Assembly: GCA_964524145.1 (NCBI GenBank)
Contig: CAZGCA010000021.1
Coordinates: 1-64,000, forward strand
Length of the DNA stretch: 64,000 nucleotides
Direction: 5' to 3'
From: CAZGCA01 sp964524145
GTDB lineage: Bacteria > Hydrogenedentota > CAZGCA01
Each line of letters begins with the position of its first letter. The stretch's first letter is position 1. Of this stretch, positions 24,923-33,592 are shown in pieces. The translations under genes and the position numbers were made by a program. The notes beneath the pieces are model-generated. The model saw only the letters and a list, made by a program, of their open reading frames with translations. It was not told where the DNA came from and ran no database searches.

Positions 24923-26299
24923 GTGCTGTTTCATAGCTGGATATTCCTGGTATTCTTCGCCGTCGTCTATTCCGTCTACTTGCTTCTCAAAGCCAGTCGG
25001 TTCAGGTGCATTTGGCTGCTGACAGCCTCCTATGTCTTCTACGCCTGGTGGAACCCGCTCTACCTGCTGCTCATCGCTTACGCCACGACGGTGGACTATC
25101 TGGCTGTACTGGCGATGGACAGATGGCACAGGAAGAAGCTCTTTTTGTTTCTCAGCGTAGCCAACAACCTCGTCCTGCTCGGCTTCTTCAAGTACGGGGT
25201 ATTCGTCACAGAGAACCTGAACGCACTCCTCGCGCGCCTCGGCGTGGCGTATACCATCCCCATGCCGGGCCTGCTCCTACCTGTTGGCATTTCGTTTTTC
25301 GTGTTCCAGTCGATGAGCTACACCATCGATTTCTATCGAGGCAACGTCGAGAAGGAAACAAGCTTCATCCACTATGCGACATTTGTCGCGCTCTTCCCGC
25401 GGCTGCTGGCGGGACCTATCGAACGCGCCCGGAACCTGTTGCCGCAGTTGCACGAGACGCCGCGGATCACCGCGCAGGATGTTACGGACGGTTTGTCCCT
25501 CTTTGTCGTCGGGCTGTTCAAGAAGGTGGCACTGGCTGACTACCTGGCAACGTACGTCGACGAGGTCTACGCTGTGCCTGACCTTTACCAGGGCCCGGCC
25601 CTTATGCTCGCAACATTCGCTTTCGCATGGCAAATCTATTTTGACTTCAGCGGGTACACGGACATGGCGCGGGGTGTTGGTCGCGTCATGGGCGTCCGCA
25701 TCATGCTCAATTTCAACAACCCGTACTTGGCCACGGGACTCGGCGAGTTCTGGAACCGTTGGCACATCAGTCTGTCGACGTGGTTCAGGGATTACGTCTA
25801 CATCCCGCTGGGTGGCAACCGTAAAGGCGAAATCCGCACCTACGTCAACATGTTTCTCACCATGGTGATCTCGGGGTTGTGGCACGGCGCACAGTGGACT
25901 TTTGTCACGTGGGGTGCGGTTCATGCGATCGGGCGCGTATTGACCCGGGAACTTGAACGGACTCGCTTCTACCGTGACCACGTGCCCCGCTGTGTCAAGC
26001 AGGCGTTGGTGTTCCTCTTCGTCTGTTTCTGCTGGATATTCTTCCGGGCCGAAACCTTCAGTGACGCGTCTCTGATTGTCAAGCGGATCGTTACGTCGGG
26101 CTTCGCCGATCCGGCCTTCCCGCTGCTGATGCTGGGACTTGTCATCTCAGTCTGGGTCTATCAGTTTATCTACGAGTCACGTATCAAACGTGTGCTCGAA
26201 CTGGCCCCGGTCAAGATCGCGCTGGTCGTGCTAATGCTCGTCTACATAGCCCTCTTCGCCAGCTCGAGCAGCAAGGCGTTCATCTATTTCCAGTTCTAA
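24923..26299 (+). CDS. MBOAT-family O-acyltransferase (AlgI/DltB-like)
   Basis: A 458-residue membrane-bound O-acyltransferase, the class that passes acetyl or other acyl groups across the membrane to exported glycans or teichoic-acid-like polymers. Seen: the usual opening MLFHSWIFLVFF, LLPVGISFFVFQSMSYTID, FVALFPRLLAGPIERA, FDFSGYTDMARG, FWNRWHISLSTWFRDYVYIP, and the catalytic-histidine segment SGLWHGAQWTFVTWG. About 10-12 membrane spans. The start is a GTG giving exactly the family N-terminus, but the ribosome site is weak. MBOAT enzymes normally work with a membrane-anchored SGNH protein; one is encoded three genes further on (32390-33511). The intervening secreted proteins may be the target or accessory factors. 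Confidence 0.92.
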   Translation: MLFHSWIFLVFFAVVYSVYLLLKASRFRCIWLLTASYVFYAWWNPLYLLLIAYATTVDYLAVLAMDRWHRKKLFLFLSVANNLVLLGFFKYGVFVTENLNALLARLGVAYTIPMPGLLLPVGISFFVFQSMSYTIDFYRGNVEKETSFIHYATFVALFPRLLAGPIERARNLLPQLHETPRITAQDVTDGLSLFVVGLFKKVALADYLATYVDEVYAVPDLYQGPALMLATFAFAWQIYFDFSGYTDMARGVGRVMGVRIMLNFNNPYLATGLGEFWNRWHISLSTWFRDYVYIPLGGNRKGEIRTYVNMFLTMVISGLWHGAQWTFVTWGAVHAIGRVLTRELERTRFYRDHVPRCVKQALVFLFVCFCWIFFRAETFSDASLIVKRIVTSGFADPAFPLLMLGLVISVWVYQFIYESRIKRVLELAPVKIALVVLMLVYIALFASSSSKAFIYFQF

Positions 26300-26374
26300 T
26301 CTCATGAAACCACGGAAGACCAGCATTCGACATCATGGACTGCCCGCCCTGTTCTCACACACCCCGGCTCTTGC

Positions 26375-26404
26375 TTGCGTCGAACCGAGACCTTCCTGTA
26401 CAAT
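26375..26404 (+). promoter_or_regulatory. Candidate promoter for the CBM9-propeller operon
   Basis: TTGCGT (26375-26380), 18-base spacer, TACAAT (26399-26404), about 45 bases before the start at 26449. Four genes follow with gaps of 26 bases or less. Confidence 0.5.
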
Positions 26405-26448
26405 TAACTTGTATTTCATAAGCGATGGATTGGCATAAAGGGCAACAG

Positions 26449-29400
26449 ATGACCGGGAGAAACGTTTTCGGTTTCTTTCTCTCCCTGGTCCTTTCTATAT
26501 GGGTTGCAGTCCCCATCCGGGCCGCGGAGAAAGATCCTGCTGAATCGAAGGGGTACGTGTGTCCGTTTCTGGCGCAAGCGCCCGAGCTGGACGGTGACGT
26601 CCTGAACGATTCCGTCTGGCGGGAGCTACCCGTAGCTCGGGGATACAGGAATCTGGGCACCGGCCAACCCTCTCTCAAACAAACAACCTTCAGGCTTGGC
26701 TACACACTCGAAGCCCTTTTCGTTGGCGTCGTCTGCGAAGAGCCGGACCCCGACCAACTCCGTGCAGACATGGCGGATGGTGAGAGATTCCTGGGCGAAG
26801 ACGCCCTCGCGGTGCTCTTCTCACCGGACAACGAAACGATGCTTCTGTTCGCGGTGAACGCTATCGGCAGCCGTACAAGCTCGCGAACACTCAAGAAATG
26901 GCAAGCCCAGCTTTTGCTCGGCGATGATCACTGGTCTGTCGAGATGGCCATACCGTGGGAGGTTCTCGGCGCTTTTCCCGCCCAAGGAAAAACCTGGGGG
27001 CTGAACATCCTCCGGGATATCCCGTCTCAACAGGACGAGGAGTTCAGTACCTGGGCAAACCTTCAGTACACGTTTGAGGAGCCGGAGAATCTCGGCCAAT
27101 TGCGGTTCGAACCGATCGAGCCGGACAAGCGGGAGGCAATCGAAGGACGAATTCGGAACCAAACGATCAGGGAGGAAATCCTGGTCTACTCCCGGCCCCG
27201 TATGGGAGTTTTGTTCCAATCGGAGTTTTCCGAAGACAAGATAGTGTACAACCAGGGAGCGCACGTCGCGCCGCGCCTCTCTCCCGACGCAAACCGCATC
27301 CTATTCAATTCTGTAGAGGGTGGCGAGATGGGGGTCTGGCTTGTGGACCGCGTCGGAAAAGAGAAGGAGCGCGTCTGCGACGGTACACAAGCCGCATGGT
27401 CTCCCGATGGGACGGGGATCTTGTTCCAGCGCGGCGGGCGGCTCGTCGAGCGCGTGCTTGCCTCGGGCGAAGAGACTGTGGTCAGCCCGGAAGGTTGTCC
27501 TCCACTCGCTTTCCCGAGCTACCTGCTGAATGGCGGTATCCCGGGCAAGGATTCAGGGTTTCGTTTCGTTTGTACTGATGAAACCGGCCAGCACGTGTAT
27601 CTGGTTGCTTCCGATGGCAACCAACCCCTCGAAACCTTACTTGAGGGCGACATCCGCAGCGCGCCTGTGTGTTCGCCGGACGGCAAGACCCTGGCGTTTC
27701 AGGATGGCGCTCATATCTACCTGATGGACCTCGCCACCCGGGAAGTGCGTCAGTTGACGGTGGAGCCCGGCGTCCAGGCTTGTCCGGTGTGGGGCGCGGA
27801 CAGCCGAAGCCTTTGCTACGCCCGCGCACCGTCACCCTTTGCGGAGGTGTCGGACATCTGCTGCGTCCGGATCGACAGCCCGCAGACGGTGAATCTAATC
27901 GAACGGAGGGTCCATCCGGGGTTCGATTGGAGTGGGATTCCGCCGCAATCTGCCAGAACTACAGAAGTGTCCGGCACACACCTGACGCTCTGGCGTAAGG
28001 ATGGTGCGCTCGGCCAAACGCCGGGTCCTGACATGTTGGGCAGCGACGAGTGGAAAGTCGTGCCCGAGCATTCTTCCCCGACACCCGTAGACGGGAGCCT
28101 CGCCATCGAGAACGATTGGTTGATCCTGTGTGTTTCCGGCGAGGGGGTGTTCCTCGTTCCGAAAGGGCAATCCGCTCCCGCTGAACCGGTGGCGTTGCGC
28201 GTGACGGACAATCAGGGAATGGTAACGGACGAAGTGGCCGATATCCACATTGTGAGTAATTCTGGAGACAGTTTTAAAGTCAAGGCTTCGTTTCGTGTCA
28301 AGGGCGACCGGCTTCTGACATCGACAATCAGAGTGCCCCGCACGAGACCGTTCATCGAAGTTCTGAAGGACAACGGAGTGGGCCGCATAGGTGTGCAGGC
28401 TGACATGGATTTCGCCGTGGTGCCCGACCGTTTTTCTAACGACCTGGTGTTGGACTCGGGGATTCTGCTTTCGGGCGCGATGACTCCCCTACCCCAAACA
28501 CCCGTTATGCTGGGATGCCTGTCGGATTCAGGTACGATGGTTCTATTGGCCACGCCTTTGGATACGGCTTCGTTCGCAGTGGCCAACAGCGAAGACGGCA
28601 AACAGTTGGCGGCCATAACCGCCGAGCCCGATGCGAAAAGCGTAGTGATAGCTGTCCTTGCCGGCAGCAAAATGTGGGAGCGCCCTGCGTTCGAGAACGA
28701 CGCCGGCAGCATGTGGCATGCGAAATGGAAGAGGCCGTTCTACGCCGAGTGGCGAATGGCCGTCCGCAGCAAAGACGCGGCATACGCTCGTATGTGGAAC
28801 GCGCGCGACCTCGGTGCTGTGGGCGGATCGTCGTTGCCCATCGATGACAGACGCGTCCAACAGCCGGAAACCGGTGTCGTCTACGTCTGGGGACGCGACG
28901 TGATCACGCCCGGCACTGTGTTGACCCCCGCCGATATCCTAGTGGACGTGTGGGGCATCGACGGCTACCGGACAAGGCTCGACATTGAAGGCATCCAGGG
29001 ATATCGAACGGCTGCTGTACCGGTGCCGTTCCGGGACCTTGTCGTACATCGACCCGACTGGCATCCCGCAATGGCGCACACTGACTCCGGTGAATTCGGC
29101 GTGCTCGATATCATTGGCAGTCTATTTCCGACCGACACCGACGGCGTCAGGTCTCTGCTCAGACACTTGGGCGACGACGCCCTGAACATGCTCCGGGGGC
29201 TCGATGACCGCATCGCCGAGTACGAACGATTCTTGGGTGATTTGGGAGCCTTCTGCCAAGCTCGCACCGGCGAGGATCCCGACGGGTTCCTGACCACGGT
29301 TTCCGCGAAGACGAACAGCCTCCTCGAGTACGGCCGGAATGCGCACAAGACGGACATCGCCGAGATCGATAAGGCGCTCGAACGACTCTTGCGTGTTGTG

Positions 29401-29811
29401 GGTACAAGAGACAACATAACCCTGAAAGCCTTCCAGGCGTACTGCGGACTCCCCGGAAACCAGGGCTGGGCTGAAACGTTCGAGGATTTCTGGAGCTATC
29501 TCGCTGCCAGAGAAGGCCGGATCTGGTACAACGACACTATCCGGTTCGAACTCTGGTACGACGACACGTTCATGGGGTTTTCGTACCGATGCCGCAGGTT
29601 TCTGGCCGAACGGCAGCGCATCCTTTCCGAATACCGGACTTGGGTCAAGAACATACGTGATGGCGCTGCCCAATTGACCATTACCCACCCGGAATCCCAG
29701 GCTACAGGCGACGAACTTCGGCGAATGACTCACGCCATTCTCAGGAACCGGTACTATCTCGAGGGCGACTGGCGCGGCGAAACACCCTTGCCGACGGGAG
29801 CGCTTCAATGA
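26449..29811 (+). CDS. Secreted CBM9-like / TolB-propeller protein of unknown function
   Basis: A 1,120-residue exported protein. Residues 1-30 are a Sec signal (MTGRNVFGFFLSLVLSIWVA). Residues about 36-225 look like a CBM9 / DOMON-like carbohydrate-binding domain (PELDGDVLNDSVWRELPVA, EMAIPWEVLGAF). Residues about 265-480 hold PD40/TolB propeller repeats (LSPDANRILFNSVEG, WSPDGTGILFQ, CSPDGKTLAFQDG). The remainder, from about 515, has a beta-rich part and a helical end and resembles the next gene's product in order and motif (compare VIAVLAGSKMWERP with LEVLAGPAIWHKEK, and WKRPFYAEW with WEKPFPATY). The start at 26449 is preferred to an ATG eight codons earlier because AAGGG precedes it. It overlaps the next gene by four bases. 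No enzymatic motif was recognised. Confidence 0.82.
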   Translation: MTGRNVFGFFLSLVLSIWVAVPIRAAEKDPAESKGYVCPFLAQAPELDGDVLNDSVWRELPVARGYRNLGTGQPSLKQTTFRLGYTLEALFVGVVCEEPDPDQLRADMADGERFLGEDALAVLFSPDNETMLLFAVNAIGSRTSSRTLKKWQAQLLLGDDHWSVEMAIPWEVLGAFPAQGKTWGLNILRDIPSQQDEEFSTWANLQYTFEEPENLGQLRFEPIEPDKREAIEGRIRNQTIREEILVYSRPRMGVLFQSEFSEDKIVYNQGAHVAPRLSPDANRILFNSVEGGEMGVWLVDRVGKEKERVCDGTQAAWSPDGTGILFQRGGRLVERVLASGEETVVSPEGCPPLAFPSYLLNGGIPGKDSGFRFVCTDETGQHVYLVASDGNQPLETLLEGDIRSAPVCSPDGKTLAFQDGAHIYLMDLATREVRQLTVEPGVQACPVWGADSRSLCYARAPSPFAEVSDICCVRIDSPQTVNLIERRVHPGFDWSGIPPQSARTTEVSGTHLTLWRKDGALGQTPGPDMLGSDEWKVVPEHSSPTPVDGSLAIENDWLILCVSGEGVFLVPKGQSAPAEPVALRVTDNQGMVTDEVADIHIVSNSGDSFKVKASFRVKGDRLLTSTIRVPRTRPFIEVLKDNGVGRIGVQADMDFAVVPDRFSNDLVLDSGILLSGAMTPLPQTPVMLGCLSDSGTMVLLATPLDTASFAVANSEDGKQLAAITAEPDAKSVVIAVLAGSKMWERPAFENDAGSMWHAKWKRPFYAEWRMAVRSKDAAYARMWNARDLGAVGGSSLPIDDRRVQQPETGVVYVWGRDVITPGTVLTPADILVDVWGIDGYRTRLDIEGIQGYRTAAVPVPFRDLVVHRPDWHPAMAHTDSGEFGVLDIIGSLFPTDTDGVRSLLRHLGDDALNMLRGLDDRIAEYERFLGDLGAFCQARTGEDPDGFLTTVSAKTNSLLEYGRNAHKTDIAEIDKALERLLRVVGTRDNITLKAFQAYCGLPGNQGWAETFEDFWSYLAAREGRIWYNDTIRFELWYDDTFMGFSYRCRRFLAERQRILSEYRTWVKNIRDGAAQLTITHPESQATGDELRRMTHAILRNRYYLEGDWRGETPLPTGALQ

Positions 29812-31481
29812 GAACTCATACGTTGTGCATCGGTTCGATAAGGCATGTACCGGTCCTGCTCGTTTTGTGTTGTGTGTCGGCTGTCGCCGACGCCGAGATG
29901 GTCCTGCACGACAACTGGGCTCGGGGCGGCGAGGTCTTCATCGAGGGTACCGGCTGGCGTGCCGCGTTCAGCAAGGCGGATGGTGCGGTCGTGCTTGCAG
30001 CCGGTGACCAAGCTGTGCGTATCGTTCCGTTTGATCGCGAGGGTTCCGAAGCGGATGGGATTGTATCGTGCGAAGCGGTCCCAACGAACTCGAAGGATGA
30101 GACAGAAGTACGGGCTGTCTTCTCGGCGGGCGAGAAACGCCTGGAATCCTTGTTCCACCTTACGTACAAAGGGACTCTGCGAATTACCCCCGGCCAATCG
30201 ACGCACGGCGTCTTCGTCCGCAGCCCCATTGCGGTCGGTGTCTTGCCGGGCGAGCAGCTCGAGGACGTTTTGTACCGACCGGAACGCTATCCCGATCTGC
30301 CGGAGGTACACGTGCCTGCTGAGAACTGGTTCGCCGGCCTGTTACAAGGGAACAACGGCATAGTGGCGTGTGCGTGGCCTGAAGGCGAACAGTCGCTCTC
30401 TCTCATGTTGGGAGGCGCCGGCGGTCCGGGACGTATGTTCGAGGCACTCAAGATCGTGCTGGACGGAAAAGACCTGTACCTGGAAGTGCTTGCTGGGCCG
30501 GCGATTTGGCACAAAGAAAAGCTTCAGTTGGGATATCTTGAGAGGGATGTCGTGATCGAATGGGAGAAACCGTTTCCCGCAACCTACAAGACCCAGCTTC
30601 TCTTGAAGGGAGAAACCACGACGCCCCGTACGTTCGTATTCCGGAACAGGCCCAACACGCAATGGCGACCGGAGATGGGAGAGTGCGCTTGGCCGGTCTG
30701 GTTTGAAGGCGATCGCGCGTGCTTACGACTTGGCAAGAAGATCCCTCCACGCGGTGATGCGATCATCTTCCCAATGGCCGACGGTGACAAGTCGCTTACG
30801 GGGTTCCTCCGTCGGACACCATTGGCGGGCATTATCGCGCGCCGAAACGAACGGGCGGAGTTGCCACAGGGTCCCAGGAACGCGCCGAACGTCGGGTTTG
30901 TCGCGTGTGGCGGCACGGGAGTTATGCGGAACACCATCTTCGCGTTGGGCTTGCAGAAGCGCGAGAAGGAGTTTCTGACGGAATACGCCGATTTTCTTGC
31001 GGACTATGTGACTATCGTCCAAACGAGACATGCCGGCTTCTTCAGGTCCATCGACGAGACCCGCAAGAAACTTGTTGCGTGGCTTGAAAAACAAAACAAT
31101 CCCGAGGTTCACGAGTATCTTGAACAGATGAGTGTGCAGGCCGGTCGAGTCGAGGATGGACTCCGGCGAAAGATGGAACTGTATGGTGCCAACACGCCGG
31201 AAGCACATATCGCTCACGCCGACCGCGCCGCCGACCGCCTCAAGGAACTCCTCGATACCGGGGACCCGGAGGTTTTCCCCGAGTGTAACGAACTTATAAA
31301 CACCTTGAACATCCTTGCCTGGGGACATGCAGAGAGTGCCGGTATGCGGTTCAGCATGTTGGCCCGTGAGTGGGCGCAGAATGCGGCACTGGCGTGCGCC
31401 GACAATCCCGCGGCCTGTGAGTATGCCCGGGGCATACGCGCCTCGATCCGCGACGCACTCAACGGTGCCCCGCCCTGGTAG
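29808..31481 (+). CDS. Secreted protein paralogous to the upstream protein's C-terminal half
   Basis: A 557-residue exported protein of unknown function. A Sec signal (HVPVLLVLCCVSAVADAE) is followed by a beta-rich domain (about 30-290), a middle segment (VWFEGDRACLRLGKKIPP) and a long helical C-terminal part (about 390-550). Its domain order and several anchor motifs parallel residues 515-1120 of the upstream protein, so the two look like an old tandem duplication in which the first copy gained a CBM9 domain and a propeller. The ATG overlaps the upstream stop (ATGA), suggesting coupled, stoichiometric synthesis. The proteins may form a heteromer at the surface; no active-site signature is visible. 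Confidence 0.8.
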   Translation: MRTHTLCIGSIRHVPVLLVLCCVSAVADAEMVLHDNWARGGEVFIEGTGWRAAFSKADGAVVLAAGDQAVRIVPFDREGSEADGIVSCEAVPTNSKDETEVRAVFSAGEKRLESLFHLTYKGTLRITPGQSTHGVFVRSPIAVGVLPGEQLEDVLYRPERYPDLPEVHVPAENWFAGLLQGNNGIVACAWPEGEQSLSLMLGGAGGPGRMFEALKIVLDGKDLYLEVLAGPAIWHKEKLQLGYLERDVVIEWEKPFPATYKTQLLLKGETTTPRTFVFRNRPNTQWRPEMGECAWPVWFEGDRACLRLGKKIPPRGDAIIFPMADGDKSLTGFLRRTPLAGIIARRNERAELPQGPRNAPNVGFVACGGTGVMRNTIFALGLQKREKEFLTEYADFLADYVTIVQTRHAGFFRSIDETRKKLVAWLEKQNNPEVHEYLEQMSVQAGRVEDGLRRKMELYGANTPEAHIAHADRAADRLKELLDTGDPEVFPECNELINTLNILAWGHAESAGMRFSMLAREWAQNAALACADNPAACEYARGIRASIRDALNGAPPW

Positions 31482-31507
31482 ATGGTAGCTGCGAAACGAG
31501 GAGTCAA

Positions 31508-32374
31508 ATGACCATGCCTGATGCCAATCGCCATACTGCGGCCATTATCGTATTCTCGGCTCTCGCGCTCCTGTACCCGGCCTTTTGCTACGGTGAAACA
31601 GATCCCGACTCCCCCAAGGAGATGACCACCGAATCGGGTGTGCAGATGGTCCTGCTTCCGGGAGGAACGTTCACTATGGGCGACGAGAACGGCGAAGTCG
31701 ACGAACCGCCTCATGAGGTTACCCTCGGACCGTTCGCAATCGACAAGCTCGAGGTCACCCAGGAGGAATACGAGCGTGTAATGGGAGACAACCCCTCGAA
31801 GGTGAAGGGTAAGAAAAATCCGGTCGAGCAGGTGCGCTGGTCCGACGCCGTGCGGTACTGCAACGAACGTTCGCGTCTCGAAGGGCTCGAGCCTGCCTAC
31901 GACCTGAAGACATGGAGCTGCCGGTTCGAGGCCAACGGGTACCGCCTGCCGACCGAGGCGGAATGGGAATACGCCGCCCGCGCCGGGACCGCAACGTCGT
32001 ACTCTTTCGGGGACTCGGAAGCCAAGCTTCAACAGCACGCGTGGTTCAAACCCAACGCTCGCGGGAAACCGCGGCCCGTCGGGCAACGCAGGCCCAACGC
32101 CTGGGGGCTCCACGACATGCACGGGAACGTCTGGGAATGGTGCAACGATTTCTACAAGGTCGACTACTACATCGAGACCGCTCAGAAAGACCCGAAAGGA
32201 CCCGAATCGGGCGACAAGAAGGTATTGCGCGGCGGCTGCTGGAACTCGAATCCTGACGCGTGCCGGTCGGCATATCGTTACAACGAGAACCCGGCGTACG
32301 CCGACGCATGTTTCGGCTACGATATCTACGGGTTCCGCTGCGTCCGCAGCTACCGAAACGGGTCGACCCAGTAA
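31508..32374 (+). CDS. Exported SUMF1/FGE-sulfatase-domain protein
   Basis: A 288-residue protein with a Sec signal (HTAAIIVFSALALLYPAFC) and a SUMF1 / formylglycine-generating-enzyme fold: MVLLPGGTFTMGDENGE, DKLEVTQEEYERVMG, RLPTEAEWEYAARAGT, WGLHDMHGNVWEWCNDF, VLRGGCWNSNPDACRSAYR and YGFRCVRSY. True FGEs need two cysteines in the RGG-to-R segment; aligned to the bacterial FGE motif, only the second is kept and the first is Ser. Together with export of the protein, this argues against it being the sulfatase maturase, although eight Cys-type sulfatases are nearby. Most such proteins act as C-type-lectin-like binding modules. GAGGAG precedes the ATG. It lies 26 bp after the paralogous secreted protein. 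Confidence 0.88.
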   Translation: MTMPDANRHTAAIIVFSALALLYPAFCYGETDPDSPKEMTTESGVQMVLLPGGTFTMGDENGEVDEPPHEVTLGPFAIDKLEVTQEEYERVMGDNPSKVKGKKNPVEQVRWSDAVRYCNERSRLEGLEPAYDLKTWSCRFEANGYRLPTEAEWEYAARAGTATSYSFGDSEAKLQQHAWFKPNARGKPRPVGQRRPNAWGLHDMHGNVWEWCNDFYKVDYYIETAQKDPKGPESGDKKVLRGGCWNSNPDACRSAYRYNENPAYADACFGYDIYGFRCVRSYRNGSTQ

Positions 32375-32389
32375 CAGTGGGGTCATGAG

Positions 32390-33511
32390 GTGACTGGTTC
32401 GAAAAAGGAACGACCTGCCGCAATCGACGAGACGCCGTTCAGCTCAAACGCCGTCCGTCTCTCCGGCCGGCAGTGGGCTGTCGCCGTCGCGCTTGTTGTC
32501 GGGCTGTGCCTGTGCATCCCATGGATATGGCAGCGGGTCGAGGCGTTTGAGCCCGGGCCGGACTATCGCGTCCCCTACCCCCTGAGCAACGATTACTGGC
32601 TCTACGCGCGGTACTGTCGGCGCGTATCGGCTCAAGACAAGATACTCGTGATCGGCGACTCGGTCGTCTGGGGCGAATACGTGACGCCACAGGACACGCT
32701 GGCCCGTCACCTCAGTCAACGTGCCGGCGGCGACCGGTTCGTCAACCTCGGCGTGAACGGCATTCATCCCGCGGCCATGGCCGGGCTCATCGCTTATTAT
32801 GGCCGGGCCGTCTCAGGGCAGCACGTGCTCCTCCACTATAACCCGTTATGGATGAGCTCGAAACGGCACGACCTGCAAACCGAGAAAGAGGCCCGGTTCA
32901 ACCATCCGAAACTCGTGCCGCAGTTCGTCCCGAGGATCCCATGCTACAAAGAGCCTTATGCCGACCGGATCGGCACGGTGATCGAGCGCTACCTTCCGTT
33001 CCGCGCGTGGACCAACCACCTCGCTGTCGCCTACTTCGACAACACAGACCTCCCCACGTGGGCGCGCGAGAACCCTTATGGAAACCCGGTGAGCAAGGTT
33101 ACGCTCGAACTCCCGCAGCCCGGAACGGATCTGCGACACAAACCTGTCGCGTGGACTGAAAGGGGGATAGAGCCCGTCAACTTCGAGTGGGTCGACCCGG
33201 CGACCTCGCTTCAGTGGCGCTTATTCCAGCGCACCGTCCGTACGCTGCTCGCCAGGAACAACCGCCTGTTCGTGCTGGTCGGCCCGTTCAACGAGCACAT
33301 GATAGAACCGCAAAGCCTGGAAACCTACCGCGCCATCAAGCACACAATCGAAACATGGCTCGTGGAAGAGCAGATCCCGCATTACGTTCCGCCGCCCTTG
33401 CCCACCGACCTCTATGCCGACGCAAGCCATCCCTTGGGCGAAGGATACGCCCGTATCGCCGAACAGATCTTCGCACTCGATTCGTTCAACGCGTTTGCGA
33501 AGGAAACGTAA
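32390..33511 (+). CDS. Membrane-anchored SGNH/AlgX-DltD-like acyl hydrolase or transferase
   Basis: A 373-residue protein with one N-terminal transmembrane helix (about residues 26-46, WAVAVALVVGLCLCIPWIW) and a periplasmic SGNH domain. The nucleophile block is ILVIGDSVVWGEYVTP (Ser about 86), the oxyanion block VNLGVNGIHPAAMAG, and the catalytic Asp-His pair DASHPLGEGY near residue 345, so the triad is complete. This build matches the AlgJ/AlgX and DltD class that completes transfer of acyl groups delivered by an MBOAT protein. The start is GTG at 32390, 15 bp after the SUMF1 gene; no in-frame ATG offers a better start. It is the proposed partner of the MBOAT encoded at 24923-26299. Confidence 0.85.
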   Translation: MTGSKKERPAAIDETPFSSNAVRLSGRQWAVAVALVVGLCLCIPWIWQRVEAFEPGPDYRVPYPLSNDYWLYARYCRRVSAQDKILVIGDSVVWGEYVTPQDTLARHLSQRAGGDRFVNLGVNGIHPAAMAGLIAYYGRAVSGQHVLLHYNPLWMSSKRHDLQTEKEARFNHPKLVPQFVPRIPCYKEPYADRIGTVIERYLPFRAWTNHLAVAYFDNTDLPTWARENPYGNPVSKVTLELPQPGTDLRHKPVAWTERGIEPVNFEWVDPATSLQWRLFQRTVRTLLARNNRLFVLVGPFNEHMIEPQSLETYRAIKHTIETWLVEEQIPHYVPPPLPTDLYADASHPLGEGYARIAEQIFALDSFNAFAKET

Positions 33512-33592
33512 GAAACCAATCCTTCTCCCGTGCTCGTAATCGTAATCGAAGAATCTATCGATGGCAGCCTGTTCGCTACGTTTCTTCTCGAG

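Noticed and set aside
31508..32374. Calling the SUMF1-domain protein the sulfatase-activating enzyme
   Set aside because: One of the two catalytic cysteines is replaced and the protein is exported, so the maturase role is not supported.
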